64,000 nucleotides of DNA from Paramecium tetraurelia (lineage: Eukaryota > Ciliophora > Oligohymenophorea > Peniculida > Parameciidae): contig NW_001798990.1 in NCBI RefSeq assembly GCF_000165425.1, positions 125,796-189,795 of the forward strand, read 5' to 3'. The notes under the pieces are model-generated. The model ran no database searches, was not told the origin of the DNA, and saw only the letters and a list, made by a program, of their open reading frames with translations. Within the stretch, counting starts at the first letter, position 1, and every line of letters starts with the position of its first letter. Positions 33,601 to 48,500 of the stretch are shown here, piece by piece. The translations under genes and the position numbers were made by a program.

Positions 33601-36349
33601 ATGTAGCCACAACAATTTTTAGACTTAGTGCAATGTGCCTTTTTTGATAGTAACAACCAGCGTGGATAGGCTGAACAAGTACTCCTGAAGTATAAGGACG
33701 AATTCACAGACGAATTTCTTATGTATTGTGTATCTGCATTTGCAAATCGCGCAATTCAGAATCGTCTCCGAATTGCATGCAGTACCTTAATAAAACGATT
33801 GGTTGGATTGATTGTATGTTTTTTAGTTAATATATTTAAGCATCCTTCGAATTAGATCATGTGGTTGGCTTGTTCTCAAAACACTAAAAATGAAGTAAAA
33901 ATTAAGTTCATGGAATAATTAATAGATCCTGAACATGAGATTAGAAGATCAGCTGCTAATGTAATAAATCAATTCTATACACTAGACTATCAGTGAGATT
34001 TGTGCTATAGAGTTACCACGCTAGGAATGGCCAGATCTTATCTAAAGATTGACTACCAACTCAAAGCACAGTAATGTCTTAGTGAAAGTGTCAGCCATCA
34101 TGACTTTGGGATATATATGTGAATCACTGGTATATAGATATATAATAGATAGAAAAACAATCAATCCTCAGGTATTTCAGAGGCAGATGCTACGTTGATT
34201 CTGATGGGAATTTGCGTTGGGATGGATACGAATGAGTAGAACCTGGAGATTAGAATCACTGCAATCAAAGCCCTATAAGATTCACTTTACTTTATGAATA
34301 ATCTATTCACTAAATAAGTAAGATTGCAATATTCTATTGTAGGAAATATTTACTTTTGTAAAAAACTTAATTTTATAAAATGCCGTGTCTAACATATAAG
34401 AGATTAAACTTAAGTCTCTACAATGTCTAATTGATTATGTTAAATAGTTGTTTGCCTTCTTGCCTGTATTCATTTCAGATCTCTATTAAACTACTCAAGC
34501 AGCATTTGAGAATTAAGGAGAAATCACTATTGCAGCCATAGAAATTTGGAATACAATTTGTGCTGAAATTAAAGAAATCATCTCCGAGAATTCTAATCAA
34601 TAAACTCCAGAAACCAATTCTGTTGATTGCTGTGTTTCATTTTTTAAGAAAAACTATGAAGGATTCATCATTCCATTTATGCGCAATCTGTTATTGGATG
34701 ATGGAGATGCAGAAGACGAATATCAATAATTGTCGGTTTCAAATTCTTCAGTTAAAGGACTAGCTTACATAATTGAATTTGCTGGCAGTAGTACTTATGA
34801 TTCTGTTAAAAACTTTATATAAAATACTATGACAAACTAACAATGGGAATATAGGAAGGCAAGTGTTATGGCTTTTGGAGCTTTGGCTGAAGTATAAACT
34901 GAAGAAATTGGGCTTTTGATTAAATCTGCTTTAACTAGTCTATTTGGTTGTCTTGTTGATTAAAATATCAAAGTAAAAAAAGCCACTACTCAAACTCTAA
35001 GTAGAATAGCTGAAAATTATCCTCAGTGCTTTCACGAACATGATTAAGCCAACTAAATGCTCCTCACTCTCCTGGATTAATTATCTAATAAAATACCAAT
35101 AGTACAAAATTTGGTTTGGGTGTTTGTCTACTTAACTGAAGGATTAGCCAATTTTCAAAATAGTGTATTCACAAAAGAGAAATTCGCCATTCTCTAACAT
35201 CTAGCCAGTACATCAATTAGATCAGACATCAAAAATTCAGAGATCGCACTCATTGATACTGCATTTATGGCAATTTTAAATATCATTTACAGTGTGACTG
35301 AAACTAAGTTATGTAATGATTACTTGGTGCAATTTTATCAATAAATTCAGTTTCTAGAGAGTAAAAATTAGTATCCTGTTGAGATCAAATATCATCTTGA
35401 AATGGGATTAATGAGTGCCATGCATGGATGTGTTGTTAGATTAGATGATTCCACAACTTCGGAGAAGTAATTTGAAGACATCATGAAAACTCTATCAAAA
35501 GTCGATCCTAGAGTTAAGAATGACTACTTTTACGTACTTTCTGGGATTGCTTATGCCTTCAAAAAGAAGTTAACCAAATATTCTACTTAAATCATCTCTG
35601 AATTGAATAAACCACTTTCAGAACCAGATGACATGGACAGTTTCAAAACTGCACTCTTCTGTTTATCAGACATTGCCAGAGCCATGGAAGAGGAGTTTGT
35701 ACCCTATATGAATATTTTAAATTATTTCTTTGGATTAATAAAGGTATTTAAGATTGTTATTTTAATTAGAATGGCAATTTCAATAGGGAATTGAAGATCT
35801 AAGTTTATAATGCAATTGCAGATATCATATTAGGTTTGAAAGAGAAGTCAGCTCCGTTTGTGAATGATCTCAAAGATATTCTTAAATTAGGTTTCGCAGC
35901 TAGCATAGATTTAACAAAGAGCAAACTAAGTGTTGATCAGGATTATGCCGAAAGGTTGAAAGAAACAATGACAGCATTCTATACTTGTATGTTACACGCA
36001 TATTGTGATCCGAAAACTCCTATTTATGAGTTGGGAGACACAGTTTAATGGTTTATCATATTTTGTTAAGAAATGTGCAACTTAAAATTAAAACCTACTA
36101 TTGTAAATATATTAAATATCAATTTAGGAATACGTAAGGTTAACTCTTTGTTGCATCTTTGATTGCTCTCATTTCTTTTAAAATATAACTGACATGAAAT
36201 AAAAAATCAAAGAGTTTATTACAAGTGATTTCGTTATTGAGTTAATACGAAAACTGAGTTAGTTTAATGACAAAGATTATCAAGACTGTGTAAGTTTTGC
36301 TCAGCAATTACTCAATGATGTATATGGTTACTAATTGAAATTATATTGA
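33601..36349 (+). CDS. KPNB1: Importin subunit beta (karyopherin beta-1)
   Basis: Nuclear import receptor made of HEAT repeats. Second codon is TAG (Gln): MQPQQFLDLVQCAFFDSNNQ, then EQVLLKYKDEFTDEFLMY. The key family blocks follow in order: RRSAANEICAIELPRQEWPD after removal of an intron at 33960-33992, SAIMTLGYICESL, ISEADATLILMGICVGMD, and later YRKASVMAFGALAE and FIIPFMRNLLLDDGDAEDEYQ after an intron. The C-terminus ends QLLNDVYGYQLKLY at TGA 36347-36349. Several introns of 24-35 nt are needed. Total about 870 residues, the usual length. Confidence 0.92.
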
Positions 36350-36561
36350 ATGTTATTTAAATATACTAGTTTTCAATTGTAACATCAATCAAAATATTAT
36401 AATGTTGAATTGAATTTATGGGGATGCTCAAAATTCACATTTCATAAATTATTATTTATTTTATTTTAGATTTTAATAGAATATTTCTTTTAATATGTTA
36501 TGAATATTTTAAAATAACAACTCAATAAATTAGAATTACTATATTATATATTTATAAATAA

Positions 36562-39500
36562 TCAAATTGTATCTGATTAGATGATCTTTTGGGTTTTATC
36601 AACAGAGTCTCCAATTTAATCATCATCTCCTTTCTTTTCACTAACTTTCTCCGCCTTGCTTCCTGCTCCACCTCCAGCAGCTAAATAATTAATATATTAT
36701 AAATACCCATTGGTAGAATACTGTTAACTACTGCACCAAATGTACCACCAAGAGCAAAGGCCTGAATTCCCAAGAAGATAAAGATAAATATCAACAATAG
36801 GATGATTGCTCCTTGTATTAAGAGCATTGTTAATAATCCTGGAGAAATTCCCAGAAAATCTAAAGCCATGTCTGTGTTCTTCTGTTATAGATATTTCATA
36901 GCTTAGTCAAATTCTTTTTCATTTAATGAATCTTAATTGGCTGAAGAAGAACCCTTCTTGATGTTAGCAAAGATTTCATTGATTCTGTGCTCAGACAGAT
37001 TCATACCTAATCTCTTTGCTAGTGTTCCATATTCTGACTTACTGATAGTTTTAGTTCCATCCTCTAAAATAATATATTTAATATATTTTACCATCAATAG
37101 CTTTAAACATATCTTGATTGGTGGCTGTTCCCTCTTGAATCTTCTTCATCAATTCCTATATTTCTTTGGCTTTCTTTGAATCTTACTGTCCTCCACCAAT
37201 GCTCAACTATTTACCTCCGAATACTCCCATTTCTTAAACTTACTTAATAATTTATTCAACAATCTTTATTGCACTGTCACTAACTGACAATTCCTTCAAC
37301 AATTTAGGTACATATTCGAAATTGTAACTAGCCAATCCAAAGATGCATTTGATCACTCCCATAGGTAATTCAATTATTTTAGCTCGTTTAGGTAATACAA
37401 TAGTCCATTGATCAGACTTTGATGCTTGCTTCTCCTTCTATTAAACAACTCCACCCTTTTATTTCTTATCCTTAACCTCATTGCTAGGATCTTGACCAGT
37501 CAAGGTGTACAATAAGGATTCAATTTGGAATAAAAAGTCTTAATTAGTAATGGACTTCAATGGGCAATTGTTGATATTCTGTATTTCTTAGAATAGTTCT
37601 CTAATAATCACTGTGTTCACGTATTGCAATAGATTGAGATTCTTAAAGAGAACTGAATCAATAATGAAACACAAAACCTGAAGTTTCTTCTCACCATCAT
37701 TTTAAGCTTTCAAATCATCAATATTGTATCCAGTCAGCAATAAAATGATACCAGATATTAATCGTTTCACTTAAGTCGATTGTTCATCAATCTTAGTCAA
37801 CTAAACTTACAACTCTGACAATTTCTTTGCTTTTTCTTAGAAATTGTATCCTTAGGGAACCATAGCCAAAGGTGGCATAATTTGTTATTAATTTCCCATT
37901 TGTTGGTTTAACTATTGCAAGGGTAATTATTATTATAAGGGTATTTATTATTACAAAGGTATTTACTATTACAAAGGAATTTATTGTTGGATTTATGATT
38001 GCATTGTTATTTATTATTACATTACTATTTAAGTTTGTCCCACAATAGGTCCTCCTAATTGTTATTGCATGGGTAGTTATTATCCTTGTTATATCTGTGG
38101 TTACAACAATTATCCTTGGCCTAAAAGGGGGAGGTTGGTGCTTAATCTTTTAGATTAATCTTATCTTAATTGGTTTGCTTTCTTTTCATTGATCTCTTTG
38201 TTGAGTTTATCGATTTAATCACTTAAAGACTACCTATTTTCTTCCTTAAAGCTTAACCATAGGGAATTAACAGTCTATCCTAACACATCTAAAATGAACT
38301 CATTAATAGTCTCAGTAATCTAAGCTAATCCATCAGCAGGAGCATCATCCTATTATTTTTTTTCTTCATTATCATTTGCTTCTTCATCATCTTCATCTTC
38401 ATCCTCCTGTTCATCATCATCTTCATCTACTTCATCATCTCTATCTTCGTCTTCATCTTCATAATCCTACTCTTCTTCATCTCTTTAAGAGTGAACTTGA
38501 GATCCAACTAAATTTTTTTATTATTCTAACTTGTCCGAAGAGTCCTTCATTGCTTTCAATGATCTCTCTGGTATTTAGATGAAAACAAACAATTAAACAA
38601 ACTTGTCGAATACACCTAAATAGGTTCTGATAGCATCTGGTACATAATCACTTATTGTAATTATTGTATTTGGAATAATCTTTTTGAAATCAATATTCTA
38701 GATTTTTACAGTTTCAGGATAGTTAATGATTTGATTACAAATCTTATACAAGTTAAAGATGGGACCAATGAATTTAACTTACTCAATCTTTTCAACAAAG
38801 TATGATCCTGTCATAATTTTGAATATGAAATCACATTCTCTCCTTGAAAATGCTGTTTTCTTTGATTTGTCTACTTCCTTTTCCATTTCCATTTGAATTT
38901 ATGTTTAAACTCTCAAGAAATCAGGCATTTTCAATAGCCATAAACTCCATGAAAAAGATTGATTTTTTCTGCTTTACGACATTTTTTCGATTTTGTTGTA
39001 GAATTCCTGGTCACTATGTCCAGGTTTGTTTTATTTCTTTTTAATTGCATTTAAGATTATTTGGAAGGATGTAATAACCTTTTATCTTTGGTTATTTCTG
39101 AGAGTTCCATTCTTCTTATCTTATTGTTCATTAATTTAAGAATAGATCAACAATGGCAATAATTGTAAAGGTGGGATGATTCTCATAGCATTATCTGGCT
39201 TTAAGAATTCTTCATTACCAATAATAGTGGATATGTTTTTCCACATGAACATAGTCAAAATGAATCCAGCACTCATGGAATCATGTGGTAAAATAGCCGT
39301 GTACATTTTCTCAATGTTACCACTTGATATTGCTAAAAATAATAGAGCAATGTTCTTTGAAAGATCTTCATTCTCTTAGTCACTCTTATTCTCAAGTTTA
39401 ATATTAATAATTTTGGATTCAATTAAATTTTCAACTTGTTTTTGAATATCAAGTTACAATTCAGGTTTATTTGCATTTTGACTATTTCGTTTATTCTTTT

Positions 39501-42500
39501 GAAGTGCTCGTTTATTTTAAATAAGCATCATCTTATTGGATTTCAAACCTATCATGGCTCTTAGGAATTGCAATTCCACTTGAGGATCCTCTTTAGTAAA
39601 GGACAGTTTTTGCAAAACCACAGAGACATCATCATCTTTTTAGAAAAAGAATGAATAATCGTCATTTACTATCTATATTATGAATTAGGTGATTAATCTT
39701 ATGGTTGTCAGATTATTCTTGTATTCATTTGCTAAATCGTTTGATTATCCTATTTCAAAATCAGTTAGGATTGGTAATCTAAGGTCATTGGGCAATGTTT
39801 CTTTGGTGATTGCTTAGGCCAATTACCATAACAACAATACAAAGTATTCCTCTGTCTTTTTTGGATCAGAAGATAGGGCTGAATATTTGCTAAAATCAAA
39901 TCTAACGGCATCAATCTTCTCTATTTAATGTAATTATGATTGGTCAAATCCATAAAGTAGTTTTAACAAAATTGTTTTGATTGAAAAGTATCTATCTCCA
40001 GAACTACCAAATGAAGATTATAATTTAGATTTTCCTTTCCTTTCAGGTGCTTTCTTCTATTTTTATTCTTTTGATTAAGCATTTTATAATTCAGGTGGAA
40101 CTGGGCCTTGATTCTATCCATTTCCTTATTATTATTGTTATTATTATTTTTATTGTTCTTCTGGGGGATTTTATTTAATCTCTTCAGGTTTAGTATCTTC
40201 TGCTTTCTTTTGTTCATTTAATTATTGCTCCTATTTCTGTTATGTCTATGCATCTCCTCTCTTTTTTTTAATTAGATTATTCATCTAGACTGGCTTAAAT
40301 TTGGTAGCAGTGTTAGGATTAATGACTTGGGAGTAATCAGCCAATTGATAATATACATCCATTTTGCCCAAATAGGCATCTATCAATGAATTCAAGACTT
40401 CAGTGTCATTAGAGGAGAGATTCATTGATTTGATCAAAGTCAATTGATCTTCAGATTATTGAATGTCAGTCTCATATAATTACATAGACAAATTAACAAA
40501 GCTGTTAACCAATTAGACATTCTATTGCAATGATTGAGCCAACACTGTGAATCCTTCGAAAGATTTCAAGAAGACTGATAAAATTTCTTGCAAATTCTTC
40601 TTATTTGATGAAGTATTCCAACAACAAGCATTTAAATAGGCTGATAACTATTGAGGAGTGTTTTATTTCCATCCATTCTTAACCTTATAAAAGGCTCCAG
40701 ACAAAGCAGCTAATCCATAATATGCCATGGCAGCAGCAGGTTCCTCATCTGTGAAATAGGTATCTGGTTCAATTATTGATTAGTAATTGCCTTTCCAAAT
40801 ATCAATTAATAATCTTATATTGTCATTGTATTGATAACATGCTTATGACCATTGTTCCTATGAACTCAAAACACTTAGCCACTTCTTACCAGTTCTCACA
40901 TCTACAACTTCAAGCACTGCTTCTTCTAAGGTAGGTTCCTGAGAAGAATTCTATTTCGGATCAATGTTTAACTTTTGTTAATTGACCCATGCCTTTTTCA
41001 TAGCGTCTTGTTATTCGTGAATTTCTTTGTCCATCAATTATTTAAGTCTCTCTTTCAAAATGGGTAATCGAGTTTATGCACTGACCTTTTTATCAACACC
41101 TTCTGCCCTAATCCATTTAGTTATTTGAGAACTGCCTTGTAAGAATCCGATATCAAAGAAGTAGTCATCCCAATTGATACCTTAATCTGGCGTAGTTTCG
41201 ATATTTTGAATTGAGAACTTAAGATAATTTTCAGGCTCTGAAATAATATCTAAGCCATACTTGAGTATTTTATTAAATTGATAGGACTTAAAGAATCTAT
41301 TTTACATAGAACAATATTCCTCCTATCTCTTTTCAATTAGATCCTTTAAGAAGTCAAACTTGTGTAACACCTTTTGTTATTGGTTTGCTTGTAAGGATTT
41401 ATGTTTCAAGGCTCTTTAATAAGTGACCAAACTAGCAGTACAATTGGCTGAAATCATATTTTCAGCAGAAATTGCAAATCCACAAGACAATCCTATCAGT
41501 ATGGCTGCCTTTGTTTTTGAGAAATAGTCTGTGAAATTCTTGAAATAGTACATTCTTTCGACTGAAGTCAAGATGAAGTCTATCTATTGGACAGTGATTT
41601 TATAATGCTCTTCATCTCTAGGCTATTGATTCTCATGAGGATTCCAAAATGATCTTCTCAAGCTGGCTAAAGTAGAGGTAATTCCCATTGTAAAAATAGG
41701 AGTCTATTAACATTCAATATCTTTCATTATCCATGAATCAGTCAACACTTTCTATTCCATGTTTCTTCTTGGATCAATGAACAATGAGCAAGTTTCTTGA
41801 TAAACCTTAATCATTTATTGATACAATATCAAAGGATATAAGGCTTTTAATTTTTGCTATTCTTCAGGATCGTCTTTCAACATTTCCACAGCTTGATCAT
41901 AAGAAATTCTATTGAATTGTGGATCAGTTGATGGTGTATTTCTAATTATATTTGCAATTCCTAATAAATCATCATCACCAGTTAAGTTTCCATACATCTC
42001 CACTGAATCTGCCAATACATCCAATTAGGCATTTTTGATATCATTTTTGCCAATATTCAAAAATGAAATGACTTGTGGATTGAAATTGCATATATCCACC
42101 ATATCTTATAATTCCTCAATTGAGTCAATAGTGTCGGAGAAGAGCTTCTTCTTTACTTCTTCAATGCATTCTTCCTACTCTTAGATCCAATCAGGTTCAC
42201 CCCAAAAAGGCTCAAAATCTGGCACTTCTACTTAGTCATTGTAATAAATCTTCTAAAATAGTTCATCCATTTATCTAAACCACTCAACCTCTCCAAACAT
42301 TTCTTTCAACAGTGTTGGAATAGCTTAGAATGTCAAAAAGGTGGACAAGACCAAAACTGGGTTTATCCATTTCTTTTCCTCATTGATGTAAGTCTCTTAA
42401 ATCAATCTCCAAGCAGGAATCATTCCTTGAGTAAGCATTAACACTATTGGATCAATCTGAATTATCTAAACCAATTTATAAATGGCATATTCGACTGAAT

Positions 42501-45500
42501 TGTTTGTTGGAGTCAATTCCTAAGGAATATCCTTAGTTTTAGGGTCTTCCAGTAATTTGTAAAGATTAGCCAAGAATCCCTTCACATTAAACTAGTCTGG
42601 GATTGGGCCACTTATGCAACCTATCAAACCTTACAATAATCCAAAGTACTCAGCTCTACCATCACATTAAGCGTAATCAAATTGGGGAAGCTTCTTAATG
42701 TATGCTTCCAATCCTGTATACTTTCCTCTAACCAACCCTTTAGTCATTACTGCTATTTCAGGATTAACTTTCATGTCTTTGATTAATTAATTGTCCTTTA
42801 TTGACGAAATCTGCTTCAACCAATCTTTGTCATAATTGGATACAGTTTTATCTAATTGCAATAAATTTTAAACTCCCTAAACTTTTAATTTCTACTCCAA
42901 TTTCAATCCATTTATCAAAGCCTAAATATTATTTATTTCATAATCTTGGAAGATTATCTACAAAATCAACACAAATTCATCTCCCTTTACTCCAACTTTA
43001 TCTAGCAATGGTCCCAACTTTTTAGAGGATGTTGACAAGTATTGATAATTTTGTATTCTCTATGAAGACACCTTAGCATTTTTGATGGTTGTTAATGTAC
43101 TGATCATTTCAACTACTCCAGAATCCATGGAGAGTTCTTTAGAGAAGAATGAAGTTTGATATCCTTGACCTGTGATCAGATTGATAAAGTTCAAGACAAA
43201 TTGATCAGGAATTTTAACCAAAGATTACAATGGTATCTTAATTCCTGGGTTCTCCTTCTCGAATTTACATGCTTATTATCTTCTCATAAATTTAACCATT
43301 GTTTATGTGAACTTCTGATTGTCATTCAAAAAGAATGTATGAATTGCTTCAAAGAATTCCTATTTGATGTCCAATTTTTTAGTCAAATATTACAAAATAT
43401 TTTATTTCTGGATTTGCTTTGTTTCTAGATCCTCGAATGTCAATGTTAAATCACACCATTACCCTGTGAAGTAGAGATAAAGACAAGCGAAAATGTGATA
43501 AATCTATGGAAGTGGTCTTTTCTCATCGTTCTTACTTCTCTTGCTATTTTGAATCAAGAAATTCAATAACAATGTAATGGATCTCTACTTTGAATTTTCA
43601 TTAAGCATTTAAATGACCAACACCTACCCATCATTTAAGTCTTTCTTATCCAAAGCCTACTTCAAATCCTTAGCATTTTGACTATTTAAAGTGGATGTCA
43701 AAAATGAAACTGATTTATTCAATTAATTGAGTGTTCCCTTTGGTAATTTTCCATTCTCATCTTTCTCGATGATCAAGTAAGCCAATTAATAAAAGGAATT
43801 TACATCCATTCCTTTATCCTTATTGAATAACAACTTTTCAATTAATGGCAATGGCAATTTGATCATGGGGAATAAGTTTTACATTTTGGAATAAATGAAT
43901 TGATGTTTCTTTTGGATCATTTCCATCTTAGAATACATGAATTCCAAATAACTCTCATAATCTTTTTGATTCTCTTTTGAAATGAATTCATCACCCTTAG
44001 TTGAATCAATTTTAGGCTGGGAATTTTGAATAGATTGAATTACTCTATCTGAATTAGTCAAAAAGATAATGTTGATGAAATCTTCAAAGAATTACTTGTT
44101 AACATTCAAAATTGATGCAAATGCATATACACTTTACTTGGTGTCACTAGTTAATGCTTATGGAGAAGTGAACAAATCAATATTCTTCAACAATAAGATG
44201 TTGGTGAGTAAATCGATTTCTCTTTAAGTGATTTGAGCAAACTGGTTGTTATTGTTTCCGACGTCCATTAGAATATCCTTTACCTTTTAAGCTGTAATTT
44301 AACAAGCAGGATCTGATATAGTTTCAATTAAAAAGGTCTTCAATCTGCCAGAGTTTCCTCCCTGAACTGAGTTATCCTCTTTGGCAACCACATCCTTTTT
44401 GAGTTTTTGCATCCATGCCTTGAGTTCAAAGTCAGGACTTTTAATAGCATCTATGGTTTCATTACTAGCTCCCAATTTCTCCAAGTTGCTTTCATCTGCA
44501 TATGCAATGTCGAGCACTTTCTTTCCCAATAATACCAATATAACGTATTCCCTAGGTATATCTAGGTCTACACATGCATTAGATAAATGAGTTGCATTGT
44601 TGCATTTGAATAAGATCAAGAGTGAAAAGAACTGTTTAACTCTATTGACTTCAGTCTTATGGATTTTAGAAATAATCTAAAACAAGTCTTACAAGCCCTA
44701 TTTGGAGTACAATTATAGAAGCACAGCTATGATGGCAAGCAATGTCTTGGTATCCAATCTCAAAGAGGTAGCCAAGTTCATCAATAATGGATTGGTTTGC
44801 AACTTTTCAAAGAGTTTCTCCTCATTCTCTGAACCTTCATAAGTAGTATACTTGTAATATTTTATAGAAGCAACGGCTTATAATTATTGAGCTTTCTTCT
44901 CATCAATAGAGAATGCATTTGCTTATAAATGCAAATTTGAAGTCAATTCTCTAGAATCTTCCATGAACAGACTAACCATTTCAAAAACGCCTGTCATTAA
45001 TGGAATAAGCTTTTTGAATTCTCTTTCACTGACTACCAAATCTCTAATTGATTTCACACTCTCATCATGGAAATTCTCAAAAATAAATTTAAAAACATCT
45101 CTAATCACTTCCTTTGGAATCTTCTCAAAGTTATGCTACATGAAATTAAACAACAAAGTTATTAAAGAGGGATTTTCCAATATTTTATCCATATTAGACT
45201 TTCTACCTTTAATCATACCATTAATAACATCTAATGCCTTTGATATTCTTTATCTAACCAATTTGGTTGGTAATGCCTTGTGTTATTTATTGAATGAGTT
45301 AACTAACAATTCAATCAAACCCAATAAATCTTTCATGTCCTTCAACTATGGAATTTCATCAAAGAAACCTGAAATAATTCCGAATATTTTGTGGAAAGTA
45401 ATTTAATTACCCTTTCTACCTTCGAAAAGTGACATGGCAATCTTCAACAATCCTGAATACTTTGACAAGTACTTAATTTAAGTGAATTACGGTTCATCCT

Positions 45501-48500
45501 TCAATTATTTGATGATTTAATCTAGATCATTAAAAACTCCCAAGAAGTTTTCTTATTATAAATGCTTTTGTAATGAAATAGCCTTCTTTAAAACCAAGGA
45601 CAATATTCTTGGCTCAAACATCTACATATCCTAATCTTGGAATAAGATGGCACTCTCTTATTGAATCAATTAAGCAAAGCATTCTGCACATGGTTGTATC
45701 AATGCTTCCAAATAGTCTTCTGGACTCATCTGAGCTGTGTTTCCACTGGGATAAGCAAATTCCCAAACAAAAGACATTATTGGTTGACCAATCTTCTTAA
45801 GACTATCAAGTTTCAAAGTGTTCGCTGCAGTGTAAATTAACTAAGTGAGATTATTTTTGAACATGTTTTTATCCTTCTTAAAAAGAGCCAAAGCAATATT
45901 AGCTAATTCTTATCCATATCCTTCAATCTATTTCGCCATCTACTCCTTCAACATCTAAATGGCCTTCTCCTCCAACTCCTTCATCATTTTGGCAACGAAA
46001 GCTTAAGGATTTGCTGCTATTGCCTACAACTCACTGGCAGCATTGGATGCAGCCTCTAAAGCCTTGTCTGGATTACTTAATAAAGCATCAGCATTCTCTT
46101 CAATGTGAGCAAGAGTGCTCTAATCAACCAATCCCAAACTGGCAGCTTATCCTGCCACAGACTTGAATGCGTCACTGTCCATCATGTCGTGCATCTTACC
46201 TTTTAAGTCCATCTTAGCAATCATACCGCCCATTTGATCTTTGGCAATCTTCTACACGTATGCTATAACAGTTTCAAATCCATCAGTTGCTATCTCCTTG
46301 AATTGAGCAGCCTTTGAACTGACGACTGTAATGAAGGTTGCAGCTGCAGTTGCATATGGCAAAAATGCAGTGGGATTCACAATAGCACCTAAGAGTAACC
46401 ATACCAATGCCAGAGTGATAAAAACACATAATTGATATGCTGAATACAATACCAATGCCCACATAATTTGTCTGAAAATCAGTTGAATTCTATTTGCTGT
46501 CTTAGGGGACACCTTTCTAAAGAAGTTTTCCTATGGGAATTACATTGAGATGTAATAGTAGAGCAAATCAATAATTGAATAGACCCAATAGATACCAACC
46601 AAAATTAAGACATTCTTAATCCAAGTACTTTCGTTATATAACTTTAATGGCACAACCCAATAGTTCTATAATATATCCTCTAAGGTAATCAAATATTAGA
46701 TTGGAATCAGAGAGTATTGAGCATATAATATTTTTTCTAAGATTGTAAACGAGAAAAGAGGAATAATTAAAATAACTGTTGTTATGAAGTGAGCCAGTAC
46801 TGTGAAGAAATCAACCATCCACCATCCTCCAAACAGAATAAGTTCTCTATTTGCTTCTGCTAATTCAGCCTAAGTTTTTATCAATTCAGGATTATTCAAA
46901 ATCAACGAATAGTGATTCTACATCTTCTATCTGTTAATAATGTAGGTCTATTATTCTGGTAGACATTTCTTAAGGCAATCTGTTAAGCAGTTCTGCACTT
47001 TCATCATAAATGAAGGAGGAGCATCATCCTCTTTATGGACTTCTTCCTCATCTCTTTCAACCCACTGTTATGGAATATATTTGCTGGTGATATTGTAACT
47101 CTTTTGTAATTCTGAAGCTGATGGTTGTTCATAGGGTAAATGATTCAAAACACAAAATTCCTAATATTATTCGTTGAAGGTTTGCACAACAATGTTGTCC
47201 TCCTCGAAGTTAGTTAATTTACAACAATTGTTGATAAATAATTCTAATGGATTTTTATCTGGTGTGATTACTGGTAATTTAGGCATCATACCATTAAGAA
47301 GTACTCTAATGTAAGATTCAGTTTGGGCATCTTCCTTAAGGGTAATCTTAAAGCCCTTTTGCTTGAGTAATTTGAGATTCTTCTCGTCATCCAACTTTTA
47401 CTCAAGGAAACCATTGAGGAAACAAAACTTTTCATACAATGTTTTCATCTCATTTCCTAGAATTGACTCTGTTGTCAAATTATGTAATTCTGAATCTGTA
47501 TTACTTTTTTATTTCTTTTAAAACAAGTGAGTATAGAATTCCTCAGCTGAGTTGATGTACTTTTTGCTTATCAATACACATAGATAATCTATGAAGGCTG
47601 ATAGAGGAGGGGCCAAAACAAACAATTGAAATAGTAATCTACCTAAATTCATGTTTAAAACACTAAAATATATATAAAGATTAATTACATTTCCATATCT
47701 TATGAAGATTATTTCTTTTTGTCTGTATCATCTTTTTTATCAGAACCATCATCCTTCTTTTTGTCATCTTTATCTTCCTTTTCTGGAGCAATTTTCATTA
47801 AAGGTTAGGCTCCATCAGCATCATTCTTTTTTTCAATACCACTATATTTATTGGTTGCAGCGACCTACTCTAGAATTTATTTGTAAACTGAATTTATCAT
47901 GTAAAGTACTCCCAACATTAAAAAGAAGGCTGTTAATATTGAGATGAGGACTGATACATAGACAGCCCATTGAGTTGCTGGACTTTAATCTAAGTTGATG
48001 TTTGTTAATTAATAGCTTGTTTCATTCAATTTAACAATTTCAATCCATCTTTCAAATTCATTATTAGATTCAATGTATTTACGTAAACCTGTGGCTTCCT
48101 TTGGATAGTTTTCAGTTGGAAATTTAACTGAATTTTACCATGAAATTGTTGTAATAGAGTGTTCAGCTTTTTCAAAGTACTTTCCGATCAAGAATCTAGT
48201 ATTGTAAATATCATCCAAATCTAAAGCAGGATGATAGGGACAGAATCCTGGACTCAAATTCAAATCCAAAGTCCATGATGCTGTACTCATCAAAGTAAAT
48301 GAGAAAGTACCCATCCACCAAGGTTTTACATATGAGTAAGCAGGATTGTAAGTCAATGACCATTATTGATAATTATCAGATCTAGTGATTTTGGATCCGA
48401 CCTTAAGGACAAAATTGGGATCAAAGTTATGAGGATCTTCAGCCATTTTGAGATAATGTCTAAGAGTTTTTTAACTAGGTAAATCAAAGTCGACACTTCC

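Noticed and set aside
39963-40217. 84-codon Asn/Lys-rich ORF with a poly-Asn run
   Set aside because: The correct frame of the giant gene reads the same bases as poly-Gln (TAA/TAG/CAA); the Asn run is a frame shadow.
44963-45406. 147-codon plus-strand ORF within the giant gene
   Set aside because: The minus strand is continuously open with helical protein-like sequence here; the plus ORF is its antisense image.
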